Shown: positions 35,017 through 46,571, numbered from the stretch's first letter. The stretch is DNA of 46,571 nt from Cochliopodium minus (GCA_024220525.1 JAMYWO010000078.1:118500-165070); one strand, 5' to 3'. Translations and numbers: made by a program. Notes: generated from the sequence alone by a model not told the origin.

Positions 35017-37461
35017 GATCTACTACTATTCCCTTCATTCCACAATTTTCACAATTCAACACTTTGTACAAACAATTGATTGTTGTGGTTGGTAGTATTG
35101 TAGAAGGGACGAATGTAGATGGAAACGAATTCGAAGGAACAAGAGAAGAAGGTTCCGTTGTAGAAGGAATAAGAGTGGAAGGAGATGTTGTCGAGGGAAT
35201 TAAAGTTGTTTCCGTTGAAAAAGTTGATTGAGAAATTGTAGGAAAATTTGAATTAGAAGGTTCCGTTGTGGAAGGAATTAATGTTGATGGAATAAGTGTC
35301 GAAGGAGTTAAGGTAGAAGGTGATAACGTTGGAGGGGAAGTCGTGTAAGAGCATCCACTCGAGCAATTACAACTCCCATATGAAAAGGGAATTTCTAAGT
35401 AAAAAAAAAAAGTGACTTAAGAAAAAAAATTTAATAATTAATTTCTAAAGTGGCTTGAGAAAAAAAATCAAAATAAAAAATTTTAAATAAAACTTATTGT
35501 GAGTATAATAAGTTTTAAAAATTCAATAAAATTAATTTAAACTTTAAAATTGAATTAAAGTTCGAAAAATATTATTTTTAAACAAAGATTCAAAAAGTTA
35601 TAATTGCCTATTTTTAAATTATCTCCTCTCCATGTATTATTTTGGTCGAAAGAGTTTAAAATAGAGTTATACAAGTCATAACAACTCGTTCCGTTTGGAG
35701 TCTTTGCATCAAAGCAATTCCCATCACCAAGGGCAGCAAATGAATTTACAGTGTTGTCGTAATATACTTTCTCAAAACTACAGTTCGAACCAATTATAGA
35801 CCCTAAAGAAAAAATAAATTATTTTTAAGTTATCGGATAGTATACTTTCTTGTAAAATAATTTTTAAATTAAATTTACCCTTTATCAAAAATTACCATTT
35901 TAAAAAAAATAAAAAAAAAAAAAAAATTTGAACTATAAATGCTCCACATGGAATAGCTAAACATGTGACGTTATTTGAAGAATAAGAATTTTGAATGCTC
36001 ATATAATAAGAATCGTCCAGATGAAATTTGCCTAGAAAACCTCCCACATCTTGGCTTCCAGTGACCTAAAGGAAGACAATAAAAATATTAAAATAAAAAT
36101 AAACACATCCAAATTTAAATAAAAAATAAAGAAAAAATAACATTGGTTGCTCGAGAATAAGAATTAGAAATGTAATTGGTGCTGCCAAATGAAACAAAGA
36201 AATAGCCTTTTTTAATTTTTTCAAAAATTTATAAAAAATTAAAAATTAAAAAATATAAAAATTATAAACAATAATTTAGGAAAGAAAATTTGTTTTGGAC
36301 ATTTTTATTAAAAATATAAAATTTTTTAAAAATTTATTTTTTCTTACCTAGCAAACCACCAACTTGATTGTTTGTACTAACAACTTTCACACTGGATTTA
36401 ACATAGCAGTTTTCAAAATTTGTGTTTGCGACATAACCAGCGAGTCCCCCTGAGTGATAAGATAATGCACTAATTATTCCATTACTAACTCCACAATTCG
36501 TTATACTACCATTTTTATTGATAAGACCTACATTACCCCCTAGAAAAAATAATTTTTTATTTCATTTTATTTATTATAATTTACTTTTTATTTTATTTTT
36601 ATTATTTTTTGAATTATTTTATTTTTAATTTTAATTACCTACGTCTTGAGAGCCATATACGATTTGGGTATTTACATTGGAAGGAAATCCGAGGTTATGG
36701 CAGTTAGTCAGGCTTAAAAATTGACTTTCTCTAAATTTTAATAAAAGTTTGAAATTTGTTCTAAAAATAATTAATCATACCCTGCAAATGATCCAACACC
36801 TTTATTTGATGATAATTAGGAAATTTAATGAAAATCAATAAATTATATTTTTTTTTTTTACTGTTATAATTTGGTGCATTTATTATTGTATTTTGGATGA
36901 GAGAATTGGTGATATTGCAATAGACAGAATAAGCAATGAATCCTCCTGCATATTCTATCTTTTCATTTGATGTGCCATTGAGGATATTACTCTTGGAAGG
37001 AGAGGATGTATTGAAAAGGACCGAATCTATCTCACAATTCGAACATTGTCCAAATAAAAGTGAAAGATAGTTTGAATTTGATTCCACATAGAAATCAATG
37101 AAGCTTATATTCTTTACCATTGCAAACGTTCCAAATCGAAATAAAGCAGTATATATTGATGTGGAAATTATTCTCAAATTTGAGACACTATATCCATTTC
37201 CCAAAAAGCTCCCTTTTTAAATATATTTTGAATGAGGGTTGACAATTAAAAAGATTTACCTTGGAATGGAAATGAAATGTTTCCAATGGGAGTAAAATTG
37301 GTGTTGTTTATGCAATCAATATCATTTAAGAGTTGATAGGTGTCACCAAGAACAAATGGTTCAATATCTTGAAGATCGAAGCAAGTTGTAATATTATAAA
37401 CAGAACAAGTAAAAAATGGAATCAAGGATAAAAGGAAAAAAAGAACCGGATGAATTCTCAT
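35017..37461 (-). CDS. GLUG-repeat surface protein, copy Q, 5' part
   Basis: Exons 37461-37260, 37212-36862, 36799-36781, 36730-36639, 36539-36348, 36206-36142, 36065-35934, 35802-35608 and 35394-35017 mirror the intact copy at 37604-41391, most with the same length. It has a signal peptide (VLFFLLSLIPFFTCS), GLUG motifs (QVGGLLG, DVGGFLG) and the start of a Ser/Thr/Pro stalk, and runs off the gap at 35017 after GMKGIVVD. The missing end is almost surely 46571-45608. Two oddities: the intron after 35608 has a GC donor (ATAG|GCAATT), and the donor near 35933 lies one base off the paralogues, so that junction loses frame as written, next to a long A-run. It could be an error or the start of decay. 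Confidence 0.7.
35320..35396. repeat. 77-nt exact repeat shared by stalk exons
   Basis: Identical to 42717-42793, at the start of the stalk exon of two paralogues (encoding SYGSCNCSSGCSYTTSPP). The second copy begins exactly at a contig edge, as expected when an assembler breaks at a repeat. Confidence 0.85.
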
Positions 37462-37603
37462 TTTTTAATTTTAAACGAGAAACGAAAAAATAATTTTATT
37501 TTTATCAAAAATCATTGAAATTATAAACTTTTAAATCAGGAATATAAATTGCTAATTATACTAATATACAATCCTTTTTAGAGGATAAGGAAATGTTCGT
37601 TGA

Positions 37604-40600
37604 TTAATTGTGATTGTAATCACGCCATTTCGTGTTTTCTTTATGTCCTTCATTTCCCTTCCAATCTTTTGTGTTTTTACTTTGCATTTCATTGTCAAGT
37701 TTGCTCAAAACTTTTGTGAAATTAAGTCTTCTTTTCCAAACAATAAAAGAAATGATTGAAATGACAATTATTGTTCCTCCAACTGTTCCCAAAACAATCC
37801 CAATTATTGCTCCTGTCGAAAGTCCTTCAAATTTTTTTTGAGAAATTATTCAGAAAAAAAAAGAGAATTTTTAAAATTATTATTTACCTTTACAATTTGA
37901 TCCCAAAGTTGATGAAAGAGATACAGAAAGTGTGTTTTGTTGATTGTTCAATGAAGTTCCAATTCTATCACATTTATTGTTTTTATATGTTGGTTTCACA
38001 CTCAATTGATTGTTTGTAAAGTTTAATTGTTGAGTGCAATTATAATTTATCAATGGAATACTTGTGTTTCCGTTTTGAGGTTTTTGATCCAAAACCAAAC
38101 TTATATTTCCACTCAATGTGACACATCCTGAAACATTCAAAGCAGCTGAAGAAAGAAAAAAAATTAAAAATAAGAGTTTAAAAGAAAAAAATAAATTGAA
38201 TTAAAGTGGAAAATATTAAGAATTAAAATAAAAAAAAGTTTATCAAAAGATACCATTTTTGTTGGATTCTGATGATAAAACAATAACAATGGTTGTGTTT
38301 GAAGTTTGACTGAAATTTCCTTGAATGAGAATTGTAGATTGATCCAATGTAATCGATTGAGTTATTTCCAAATTTCCACCAATTGTAATTGTTGTTTGAT
38401 TCAAAGAAGTTGTTTGAGAAATGGTTGTTGTGGTATTTGGAGACAAAGGAATGAAAGAATATCCCCAAACATCATTTCGATTCAAAACACAAGTTATGTT
38501 GAAAAGAGATTGATCTACTACTATTCCCTTCATTCCACAATTTTCACAATTCAACACTTTGTACAAACAATTCATTGTTGTGGTTGGTGATATTGTGGAA
38601 GGGATGAATGTTGAAGGAATTAGAGCTGAAGGTAAATTAGTGGAAGGAGAAGCTGTGGAAGGTTCCATTGTTGTTAATAATTCTGTTGGAATTTGAGTTG
38701 AAGGAAAGGTGGTAGGTGATTCTGTGGTAGGTGGAATTAATGTTGAAGGATTTTGTGGAGAGGCAGTGGTGGAAGTTGATGGCGTAATAGTAGACGAAAC
38801 TAATGTTGTAGATGGAGTTATTGTATCGGAAGGTAAATTAGTGGAAGGGACACTAGTAGGAGATGGAGGAGCTGTAGAAGGTTCCATTGTTGTTAATAAT
38901 TCTGTTGGAATTAGAGTTGAAGGAAAGATGGTGGAAGGATTGGTGGTAGAAGGTTCTGTTGTAGATGGAATCAATGTTGAAGGTATTTGTGAAGAGGGAG
39001 TAGAAGTTGATGGTGTAATGGTGGATGGAACTATTGTTGTTGATGAGGTTATTGTAGATGGAGTTATAGTGGAGGGGTTTATTGTTGAAGGAGCGAAGGT
39101 AACGTTACACCCACCAGAACAAGTACAACTTCCATATGTTGAAGGAATTTCTGCAAAAAAAATAATAGATTCAAAATTAATTAATTAAATCAAAATTAAA
39201 AATAAAATATTTAAAAATTATAAAATATTTCAAATTCAAAATTCAAAAATAAAATATTTAAAAATTAAAAATTAAAAATCAAAAGTTGAAATTAAAAATT
39301 TAAAAAATGATAGATGAACGTTTTACCTATTTTTAAATTAAAAATTAAAAATCAAAAGTTGAAATTCAAAAATTAAAAATGATAGATGAAAGTTTTACCT
39401 ATTTTTAAATTATCTCCATTCCATACATTGATTTGATCAAAAACAATTAAAATTTGGGCGTATAAATAAGGACAAGCCAAGCCAAGAGGTGATGATAAAT
39501 CAGAGCAATTTCCAAGGCCAATTCCATCATATCCATTTGCATTGTTGTCGTAATATACATTAATAAGACTGCAATTATTAAAGCCATTCATAATTCCTTT
39601 TGGACAAATGAAATTGAAAAATAAATAAAAATACTAACAAAAATAAAAATGCTAATAAAAATAAAATTAACAAAAATTGAAAGAAATAAAAAGAAACAAA
39701 CCTATTGTAGCACCACAATGAGTTGCACTTGTGCAAGTGATGTTATTAGAAGTATAAGAATTTTGGATGGTCGAGTAATAATTCTGGTCTTTTTGGAAAC
39801 AACCTACTAATCCTCCCACTTGAACATTCCCACTAATCTAATCATTTTTTAAACTGTAAATAAAAAAAAATTGAAAATTGGTCTTACATTTGCTCTTGAG
39901 TATGAATTTGAAATGTGAAAATTAGCAAGTGAAGTCAAGAAATATCCTTTTTTTTTGTAAAAAAAAAAATTGAAGTTTACATAAATTTAATATTAATTCT
40001 TTGAATTAATTCATATTTTTTAATTTAGTAAAGAATTAAAATAAAAAATTTTAAAAAATTGTTGTAAAAAGAAATTGTTTTTTGTTTTTTCTTTTGTTTT
40101 TATCAAAAATTTTACCAATCAAACCACCAACTTGATTTGCAGCACTAACTAATCTCACAGTAGACTTTGTATAGCAATTTTGAACATTTGTGTTCACCAC
40201 TTGAGCTGCTACTCCCCCAAAGTGATAACTATTAGCAGTAAGAACGCCATTACTAACTCCACTGCTCATAATGATACAACTGGTGCAATATGCAATAGCG
40301 CCTCCTTTTTTTTTATTTTTTGAATGAAAAAACATTTTAATTTTATTGATTTTTATAAAGTCCTAAGATTTTGGTGTTTGAATGAATATACTCCCATATA
40401 ATTATGCATGAGATAGAAAGTGTTTAATTATCAGTTAAAAATTTAAATAAAATTAATTAGAATGTAGTCTAATAATATATAAGCAATAAGGATTTTCATT
40501 ATTTTTTTGAATTATTTTTTTTACCAACTCCATTAGCTCCATTTACGATTTGAGTGTTAATATTGGAAGGAAATCCGATGTTATGACAATTGGTTAATCT

Positions 40601-41391
40601 CAAATTTTGATTATATCTAATTTTAGGAAAGTTATTGTGAGAAATCAAAATTTTGGCGGTTTATTATGATCGAATAATAAAATTTTTTTTTTTTTACCCT
40701 GCAAATGATCCAACACCTATTTTCATTTTGATAAGTGATTAGTATTGATTGAGAATTTAATGGAATAATAATAGATTTTTTTTTTTACTGTTATAATTTG
40801 GTGCATTTATTATTGTATTTTGGATGAGAGAATTGGTGATATTGCAGAAGGAGGAATAAGCAACTAATCCCCCCACATAGTTCGATTGAATGGATGATGT
40901 GCCATTTATGATATTGCTCTTTGATGGAGAGGAAGTATTGAAAATGACAGAATCTATTTCACAATTAGAACAGTGTCCAAATAAAAGAGAAAGATTGTTT
41001 GAATTTGATTCCACATAGAAATCAATGAAGCTTATATTCTTCACTTTCGCATTTACCCCAAAAGGAAATAAAGCAGTAAAGTTTGATGTGGAAATTATTC
41101 TCAAATTTGAGACACTATATCCATTTCCCAAAAAGCTCCCTTTTTAAATATATTTTGAATGAGGGTTGACAATTAAAAAGATTTACCTTGGAATGGAACT
41201 GAAATGCTTCCAATGGGAGTAAAATTGGTGTTGTTTATGCAATCAATATCATTTAAGAGTTGATAGGTGTCATCAACAACATCAGATGCAATGTTTTGAA
41301 GATCAGAGCAATTCATTACGTTGATTATAGCAAAAGAAAAGAAAGGAAAGATGGATATTAAAAAAATCAAGAAAGAAATTTGAATTTTCAT
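37604..41391 (-). CDS. GLUG-repeat surface protein, copy P (complete)
   Basis: Eleven exons (41391-41187, 41139-40789, 40716-40698, 40616-40525, 40304-40116, 39946-39888, 39837-39702, 39596-39399, 39150-38254, 38145-37888, 37824-37604) sum to 2625 nt, 874 residues, with no conflict. Layout: signal peptide 1-21 (FLIFLISIFPFFSFA); about 22-416 a beta-helix-like ectodomain with a conserved opening (DTYQLLNDIDCINNTNFTPI) and GLUG motifs (QVGGLIG, VQVGGLVG); Ser/Thr/Pro stalk about 435-620 in PSTLIP-like units; a Cys pair block (LYKVLNCENCGMKGIVVD); a second beta-rich region; TM about 805-828; basic-acidic tail ending KENTKWRDYNHN. Many N-x-S/T sites. GLUG repeats are known mainly from bacterial adhesins, so a glycosylated adhesin or receptor is likely. 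Exon 3 is 19 nt. Confidence 0.88.
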
Positions 41392-41671
41392 CTTTTTTTA
41401 TAAACAATTTTGATAATAGAATATTGCAAAAAAATAAAATAAAGCAAAAATACATAAGGGGAAATTTTTTTTTCTTTTTTAATATGTCCTCCAGACACAT
41501 ATTTTTAACACGATAAAAAAAATCATTCATATAGAGATCTCTATATTGGAGATATAACTTCTAATATACAATTGATATTAAGTGTATGGTGATTCGCATA
41601 ATTATGCAAATTATTTTTCCTTATGAATGAAAGATATTTTATTTACAAATAAATTAAAAAAGGAAATTTCT

Positions 41672-42580
41672 TCAGTGATCCAAAAAAAGATCAAAACCAC
41701 GATCATCTTTGACATCCCTGAGAATATAACAAAACTTGTTGTTGCTGACAAACTTATTCTTGGAGATGGAAAGTGAAGAAGTGCGGCAAATGGCCTTACA
41801 AAACTCAAATTTCTCAAACTCATCGTTCAAAAAGAACCGTTGTTTGTTATTTTTAGTTTTTTTCATTCTTCTTTTTTCGTTTTGTTTGAAGAAAATGATG
41901 TAGAGTTGATATTTAAGGACAAGAAGATGTTCGGGATGGAGGCAGCAAGAGACGCACTGCTCATAGTTTCCGCAACAATGTTCCTCGACGTTGCACGTTT
42001 CGCATGAATGAAGCTTTTTGTTTGGCGTGTCTGAACAGCAACCGTTGAAATTTACTTCATTTCTTTCACAGATGTATCCTGTTTAGAAAAAAAAGAATTA
42101 TAAAAAAAAACCTTCTATCTTCATTAATAGTTAAAAATTTACTTTAATTTAAAATAAATAAACTAATTTAATGTAATTAAATTGAAAAATTTTAATATAA
42201 AAAAAAATAAGATATTTTTTTTTGTAAAATCCAACCTTTACTGTCAGTCAAATATTTTTCTCCTTGTCGTGTATTTTTACAATAATTTTTTGGTTCTTCT
42301 TTTTTGTTATTATTTGTTTGCAAAAAGCTGTCCATATCCTTTGAGTTTGGACTCTTAAAAAACGAAAAAGTAAAATTAAAAAAAAAGCAAAAATATTAAA
42401 AAAAATAAAAAATAAAAAATAAAAAAATAAAAAAATAAAAAATTCTTTCACATTTTCTAGTTTAGATTTGTGTATGTAATCTCTGACTATGGGCAAAGAT
42501 GACCACCAAAACTTTTTCTGGTTTTGATAGTCCAATAAATGTACGTTCCTCTGTGAAATTCTTATGGCAGAATAAATGGC
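41672..42580 (-). CDS. SPRING1: SPRING-like protein, 3' half (luminal Cys-rich domain)
   Basis: Exons 42580-42452, 42353-42236 and 42078-41672 join in phase; the first begins after an acceptor in phase 0 with no start codon. The protein matches SPRING (C12orf49) closely in cysteine order: YCKNTRQGEKYLTDSKGYIC, then NGCC, CETCNVEEHCCGNYEQCVSC, the linker, and FEFCKAICRTSSLSI with a final FCY. SPRING sits in the Golgi and supports site-1 protease and SREBP processing in animals; its job in protists is untested. The N-terminus and TM are missing here and are found at 9265-10228, with a phase-0 donor; joined length 391 residues. Orthology is strong from the cysteine pattern. Confidence 0.85.
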
Positions 42581-42599
42581 CTATTAAAAAAAAACAAAA

Positions 42600-42715
42600 A
42601 GATAAAAAATTTAAAAATAAAAAAATAAAAAAATAAATAATTTGAAATAAAAAATAAAAAATTTGAAATAAAAAATTTGAAATAAAAAATTTGAAATAAA
42701 AAATAAAAAATAAAA
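42600..42715. repeat. AT microsatellite at contig end
   Basis: A-rich tract ending in three AAATAAAAAATTTG units. 42645-42715 is identical to 9180-9250. It lies inside an intron of the SPRING-like gene. Confidence 0.85.
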
Positions 42716-42716
42716 N
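42716..42716. other. Assembly gap (single N), misjoin likely
   Basis: The left side lacks the 5' part of the SPRING gene; the right side lacks the 3' part of a GLUG gene. Neither missing part is across the N. Confidence 0.85.
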
Positions 42717-45266
42717 GTGATAACGTTGGAGGGGAAGTCGTGTAAGAGCATCCACTCGAGCAATTACAACTCCCATATGAAAAGGGAATTTCTGATTAAA
42801 AAAATAATAAATTAAAAAAAAAAAATTTAATTAATTTCTAAAGTGGCTTGAGAACAAAAAAAAGAAGTAACAAATAAAAAATTTAAAAATAAAATTTGAG
42901 TAAAAAAAAAAATTTAATTATTTTTTATAAACAAAGATTCAAAGTTATAATTTAAATGAATTACCTATTTTTAAATTGTCCCCATTCCATGTATCAGTTT
43001 GGTTGTAGATCGCTAATATTTGGTTGTATAAAGTTGAGCAATTATACGAAGAAGGAGTTGTGGAATCAGAGCAATTTCCAAGGCCGATTCCATTATAACT
43101 ATTTGAATTATTATCGTGATATACATTTACAAAACTACAGTTCGAACCAATTATATAACCTTTTGATAAATAAAAGTTATAACTAATGAATTAATCTAAT
43201 AAATAAAATGATTAATAAAAGATAAATTGAATAATTGAAATTAAATTTAAAAAAAATTATAAATAGAAAAAAAATAAAAAATAAAAAATAAAAAATAAAT
43301 AGAAAAAGAAAAAGAAAAAAGAAAAAATAAAAAATAAAAAAGAAAAAAGAAAAAATAAAAAATAACATAATGGAAGATGATTTAATATTAATTTCAAAAA
43401 AATTGAAAATTAAAAAAAACCTATAGATCCTCCACAAAGTGATGAACAAGAGATATTGTTAGAAGAGTAACAATTTTGGAACAGTGTAAAAAAAAGTGCG
43501 TTTTGTTGAATATTCCCTATCAGCCCTCCCACAGTATTAATACCACTGACCTTAAATTTAAAATGAAAATAACAAAGAATATTTAAATGGAAAATTAATA
43601 TCAAAAAAAAAAAATTCTTTGAATAAACTAAATAGTGTTACGTATGCTCTAGAATACGAATTTATTATCGAATGACCAGTTGCTGCAATAATGAAATAGC
43701 CTAAATAAAATTTAACGTAAAGTTATTTATAAATATTTAAAATTTGTGTTATTAAACTCGGTAATTTTACAACAGTTCAAAAATTTGTTAGTTTTTAATT
43801 AATATCTGATAAAATAGAAAATCAAATATTATCAACAGAAATAAAAAGATAATACTTAATTGTGATATTCAAATACAATTTAAAAAACAACTTTCAAAAA
43901 AAATTCCTTGTTGAATCTTTTGATAATAAGTATACTAACTTGGGAAGGTAATATATGAAAAAAATTTTTGGCATTTTTTTTGAAAATTTTCAATTAAAAA
44001 TAAGTAATATTTTTTTTTTTTCATAATCAAAATAAAAATCAAAAAATTTTACCGACCAAACCTCCAACTAGATTTGATGAACCAACAACTCTCACGCTGG
44101 ATTTTACATAACAATTTAGCAAACTTGAATCGGTGGTATATGCAGCCAAACCCCCCAAATGAAAACTTGAAGCAATAAGAACTCCATTACTAACTCCACT
44201 GTTGGAAATGGAGCAATAATCACAATAGCCAATTATTCCTCCTTCAAATTCAGGGAAACAAAAAAAAATAATTTTTTATTTTATTTTAATAATTCTTTTT
44301 TTTTTTTTTTTATTTTATTTTTATTATTTTTTGAATTATTTTATTTATAAGTTTTATTAATCACCTATTCCTTGAGATCCAAAAACGATTTGGTTATTTG
44401 GGTTGGATGGGAATCCAAGATTATGGCAATTAAACAGATTCAAATATTGAGAGTTTCTTTAAATTTTAATAAAATAATGGCGATTAAAATATAAAGGCAA
44501 AAATATAATTCAAATTATTTTTTACCCCACAAATGATGCAACACCAGCTTGAATGGATGAAAATAATATAAATCATTTTTGAAAATATAATATAATATTT
44601 TTACACGTGAAATTTGGTGCATTTAAAAATGTATTTTGGAAGAGTGAATTGGAGATATTGGATCTTAAGGAATTGGCAATTAATCCTCCTGCATAAAGTG
44701 CAACTGAAGTGCCATTAAGGATATTAATCTTGGAAGGAGACGATGTATTGAAAAGGACCGAATCAATGGTACAATAAGAACAATATCCAAATAAAAGAGA
44801 AAGAAAGTTTGAATTTGATTCCACATAGAAATCTATGAAGCTAATATTCATTACCGTTGCATTTGATCCTGACTGAAATATGCCAGTAAAGTTTGATGTG
44901 GAGATGATTTTAAGGTTATAAACACTATGACCATTTCCAATCAGATTTCCTATTTGGTGAAATATTAAATTTTTTTATTTCCTCCAAATGATTTATTTTT
45001 GTTTTTCACAATGAAAATTAGATAGAGGGTCAATATTCATTTAAGATTATTATTTTACCTTTGAAAGGAAATGAAATGTTTCCAATAGGAGTAAAATTGG
45101 TGTTGTTTATACAATCAATATCATTTAAGAGTTGATAGGTGTCACCAAGAACAAATGGTTCGATATTTTGAAGATCATCACAAGCAATTATATTAAATAC
45201 AGCACCAAAAAACAATGGAATTATGGTTAAAAGGAAAAAACAAAGGTGGGTATGATGAATTTTCAT
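42717..45266 (-). CDS. GLUG-repeat surface protein, copy R, 3' part missing
   Basis: Exons 45266-45059, 44949-44605, 44547-44526, 44456-44365, 44241-44053, 43700-43642, 43550-43421, 43159-42965 and 42791-42717 follow the same intron plan as copy P, all in phase. It has a signal peptide (LCFFLLTIIPLFFGA), the conserved DTYQLLNDIDCINNTNFTPI opening, a 22-nt micro-exon (GVASFVG), GLUG motifs (NLVGGLVG, TVGGLIG) and a W-N-G-D-N-L-K-I-G close. The stalk exon begins and then meets the gap at 42716; the stalk, TM and tail are not in the window. It is the third member of the head-to-tail array. Confidence 0.82.
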
Positions 45267-45607
45267 TTTTTATATTAAAAATGTATAGAGCAAATAAATT
45301 TTTTTTTAAATCTATCAGATTAAATTTAATAATGGAACCGATGAGAAATGAGCTACAATTGCAAATGTAAAGGATGCTATTTATTATAAGAACAAAATTG
45401 GGGAAGGCTCATCTATGATTTGAAGATGGTTCCATATCTTGTGGAAAAGGAAGTCAAAAACGACATTCGGATTGGTTATCTCAGTTTTTTTCTTTTGTAT
45501 ACAAAAGGATAGATGATAAGCAACATTATTTTAAAGATTAAGCTTTATTCTATCAAACTTTATAAATAATATACAATCCTTTTAGAGGATAAGGAAATGT
45601 TCGTTGA
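45267..45607. other. Intergenic spacer between GLUG copies
   Basis: 341 bases between the stop of the tail at 45608 and the start of copy R. The part at about 45567-45607 repeats the 3' flank of copy P (37558-37603: atacaatcctttt then gaggataaggaaatg), so the 3' untranslated region is conserved in the family. The rest has no open frame. Confidence 0.6.
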
Positions 45608-46571
45608 TTAATTGTTATTATAATCACTCCATTTCGTGTTTTCTTTATGTCCTTCATTTCCCTTCCAACTTTTAGAGTTTGGTTTTGTCTCCTCAAGTTG
45701 AACATTTGTCATAGCTTCATCAAATTCTTTATTGTTCTTCCAAAAAATAAAGGAAACAATTGCAATCACAATTATTGTTCCTCCAACTGTTCCCAAAACA
45801 ATCCCAATTATTGCTCCTGTCGAAAGTCCTTCAATTTTTATTTGAGAAAGAAATTATCAAGAAATTATTCAAAAAAAAAGAGAATTTTTTAAAATTTATT
45901 ATTTACCTTTACAATTTGATCCCAAAGTTGATGAAAGAGATACAGAAAGTGTGTTTTGTTGATTGTTCAATGAAGTTCCAATTCTATCACATTTATTGTT
46001 TTTATATGTTGGTTTCACACTCAATTGATTGTTTGTAAAGTTTAATTGTTGAGTGCAATTATAATTTACCAATGGAATACTTGTATTTCCATTTTGAGGT
46101 TTTTGATCCAAAACCAAACTTATATTTCCACTCAATGTGACACATCCTGAAACATCAAATGCAGCTAAAAGAAAAAATGAAAAAATTGAATTTAAAGAGG
46201 AAAATATTAAGAATTAAAATAAGAAAAATGAGTATAAAAGAAAAAATAAATTAAACAACTTAACATTAAATTTAGAATTAAAATAAAAATATGTTAATAA
46301 AAAGATACCATTTTTGTTTGATTCAGGTGTTAAAACAACAACAATGGTTGTATTCGAAGTTTGGTTGAAATTACCACTTATAATAATTGTAGATTGATCC
46401 AAAGTGACAGATTGAGTTATTTCCAAATTTCCACCAATCGTAATTGTTGTTTGATTCAAAGAAGTTGTTTGAGAAATGGTTGTTGTGGTATTGGGAGACA
46501 AAGGAATGAAAGAATATCCCCAAACATCATTTTGATTGAAAACACAAGTTATGTTGAAAAGAGATTGATCT
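45608..46571 (-). CDS. GLUG-repeat surface protein, 3' part (end of copy Q)
   Basis: Exons 46571-46309, 46164-45907 and 45828-45608 correspond to the last three exons of copy P; the second and third have identical lengths (258 and 221 nt). It starts inside the block DQSLFNITCVFNQNDVWGYS and continues with Thr-rich beta repeats (TTSLNQTTITIGGNLEITQS), the Cys-containing region, TM (GTVGGTIIVIAIVSFIFW) and a tail ending KENTKWSDYNNN. The window ends in the exon; the first codon continues exactly the last codon of copy Q at 35017. The tail differs from copy P between the TM and the WKGNEGHKENTKW end. Confidence 0.82.

Noticed and set aside
43183-43449. Phe/Tyr-rich minus-strand frame of 88 codons
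   Set aside because: It is an A-rich intron of GLUG copy R read through; it has no homology to the paralogues and splices out cleanly.
45608-46571. A fourth separate GLUG gene at the right edge
   Set aside because: It continues exactly from the broken copy at 35017, so it is more simply the end of that gene.

Overview
The window is an AT-rich nuclear segment from a free-living, probably amoeboid, eukaryote. Genes carry many GT-AG introns (about 45-400 nt), the standard code is used (TAA and TGA both end genes), one protein is very Asn-rich, and the gene set is eukaryotic (BEACH protein, autophagy E2 and PROPPIN, SPRY, F-box, ankyrin, RMI1, SPRING). I cannot place it in a named lineage. No rRNA, tRNA, CRISPR or virus-like element was recognised.

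Layout as given. 1-3287 (+): tail of a membrane protein, a head-plus-coiled-coil protein and a SPRY protein. 3438-4763 (-): two tandem two-TM paralogues. 5238-6378 (+): F-box/SPRY protein. 6496-9118 (-): GRDP/DUF1399 protein and an F-box-like protein with proline-rich mini-exons between them. 9265-10228 (-): 5' half of a SPRING-like gene. 10414-20001 (-): a 9-exon, 3027-residue ALFY/LvsA-type BEACH protein. 20296-21458 (-): secreted, membrane-anchored M15-peptidase-like protein. 21776-23824 (+): RMI1. 24254-26396 (-): nuclease-like plus kinase-like protein lying between two 419-nt direct repeats. 26911-29449 (-): PH plus coiled-coil protein. 29750-32398 (+): ankyrin protein. 32492-33220 (-) and 33281 onward (+): ATG10 and a WIPI-type PROPPIN, head to head. 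35017-46571 (-): a tandem family of GLUG-repeat surface proteins with Ser/Thr/Pro stalks and one TM, interrupted by the 3' half of the SPRING gene.

Three single-N gaps (9174, 35016, 42716) cut genes, and the evidence says the pieces are in the wrong order. The right end of the window continues exactly into the base after the 35016 gap. The sequence before the 42716 gap overlaps the sequence after the 9174 gap by 71 identical bases, and that join unites the two SPRING halves in phase. The inferred order is 42717-46571, then 35017-42715, then 9175-35015. This gives three head-to-tail GLUG genes followed by SPRING. The true neighbours of 1-9173 and of the broken WIPI 3' end are unknown.

Themes: three genes relate to autophagy (ALFY-type BEACH, ATG10, PROPPIN). 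The GLUG family and the M15-like protein are predicted cell-surface proteins. RMI1 and the first head-plus-coiled-coil protein point to DNA repair. Gene models were built by hand from splice signals; most multi-exon models close to an exact multiple of three, which supports them.
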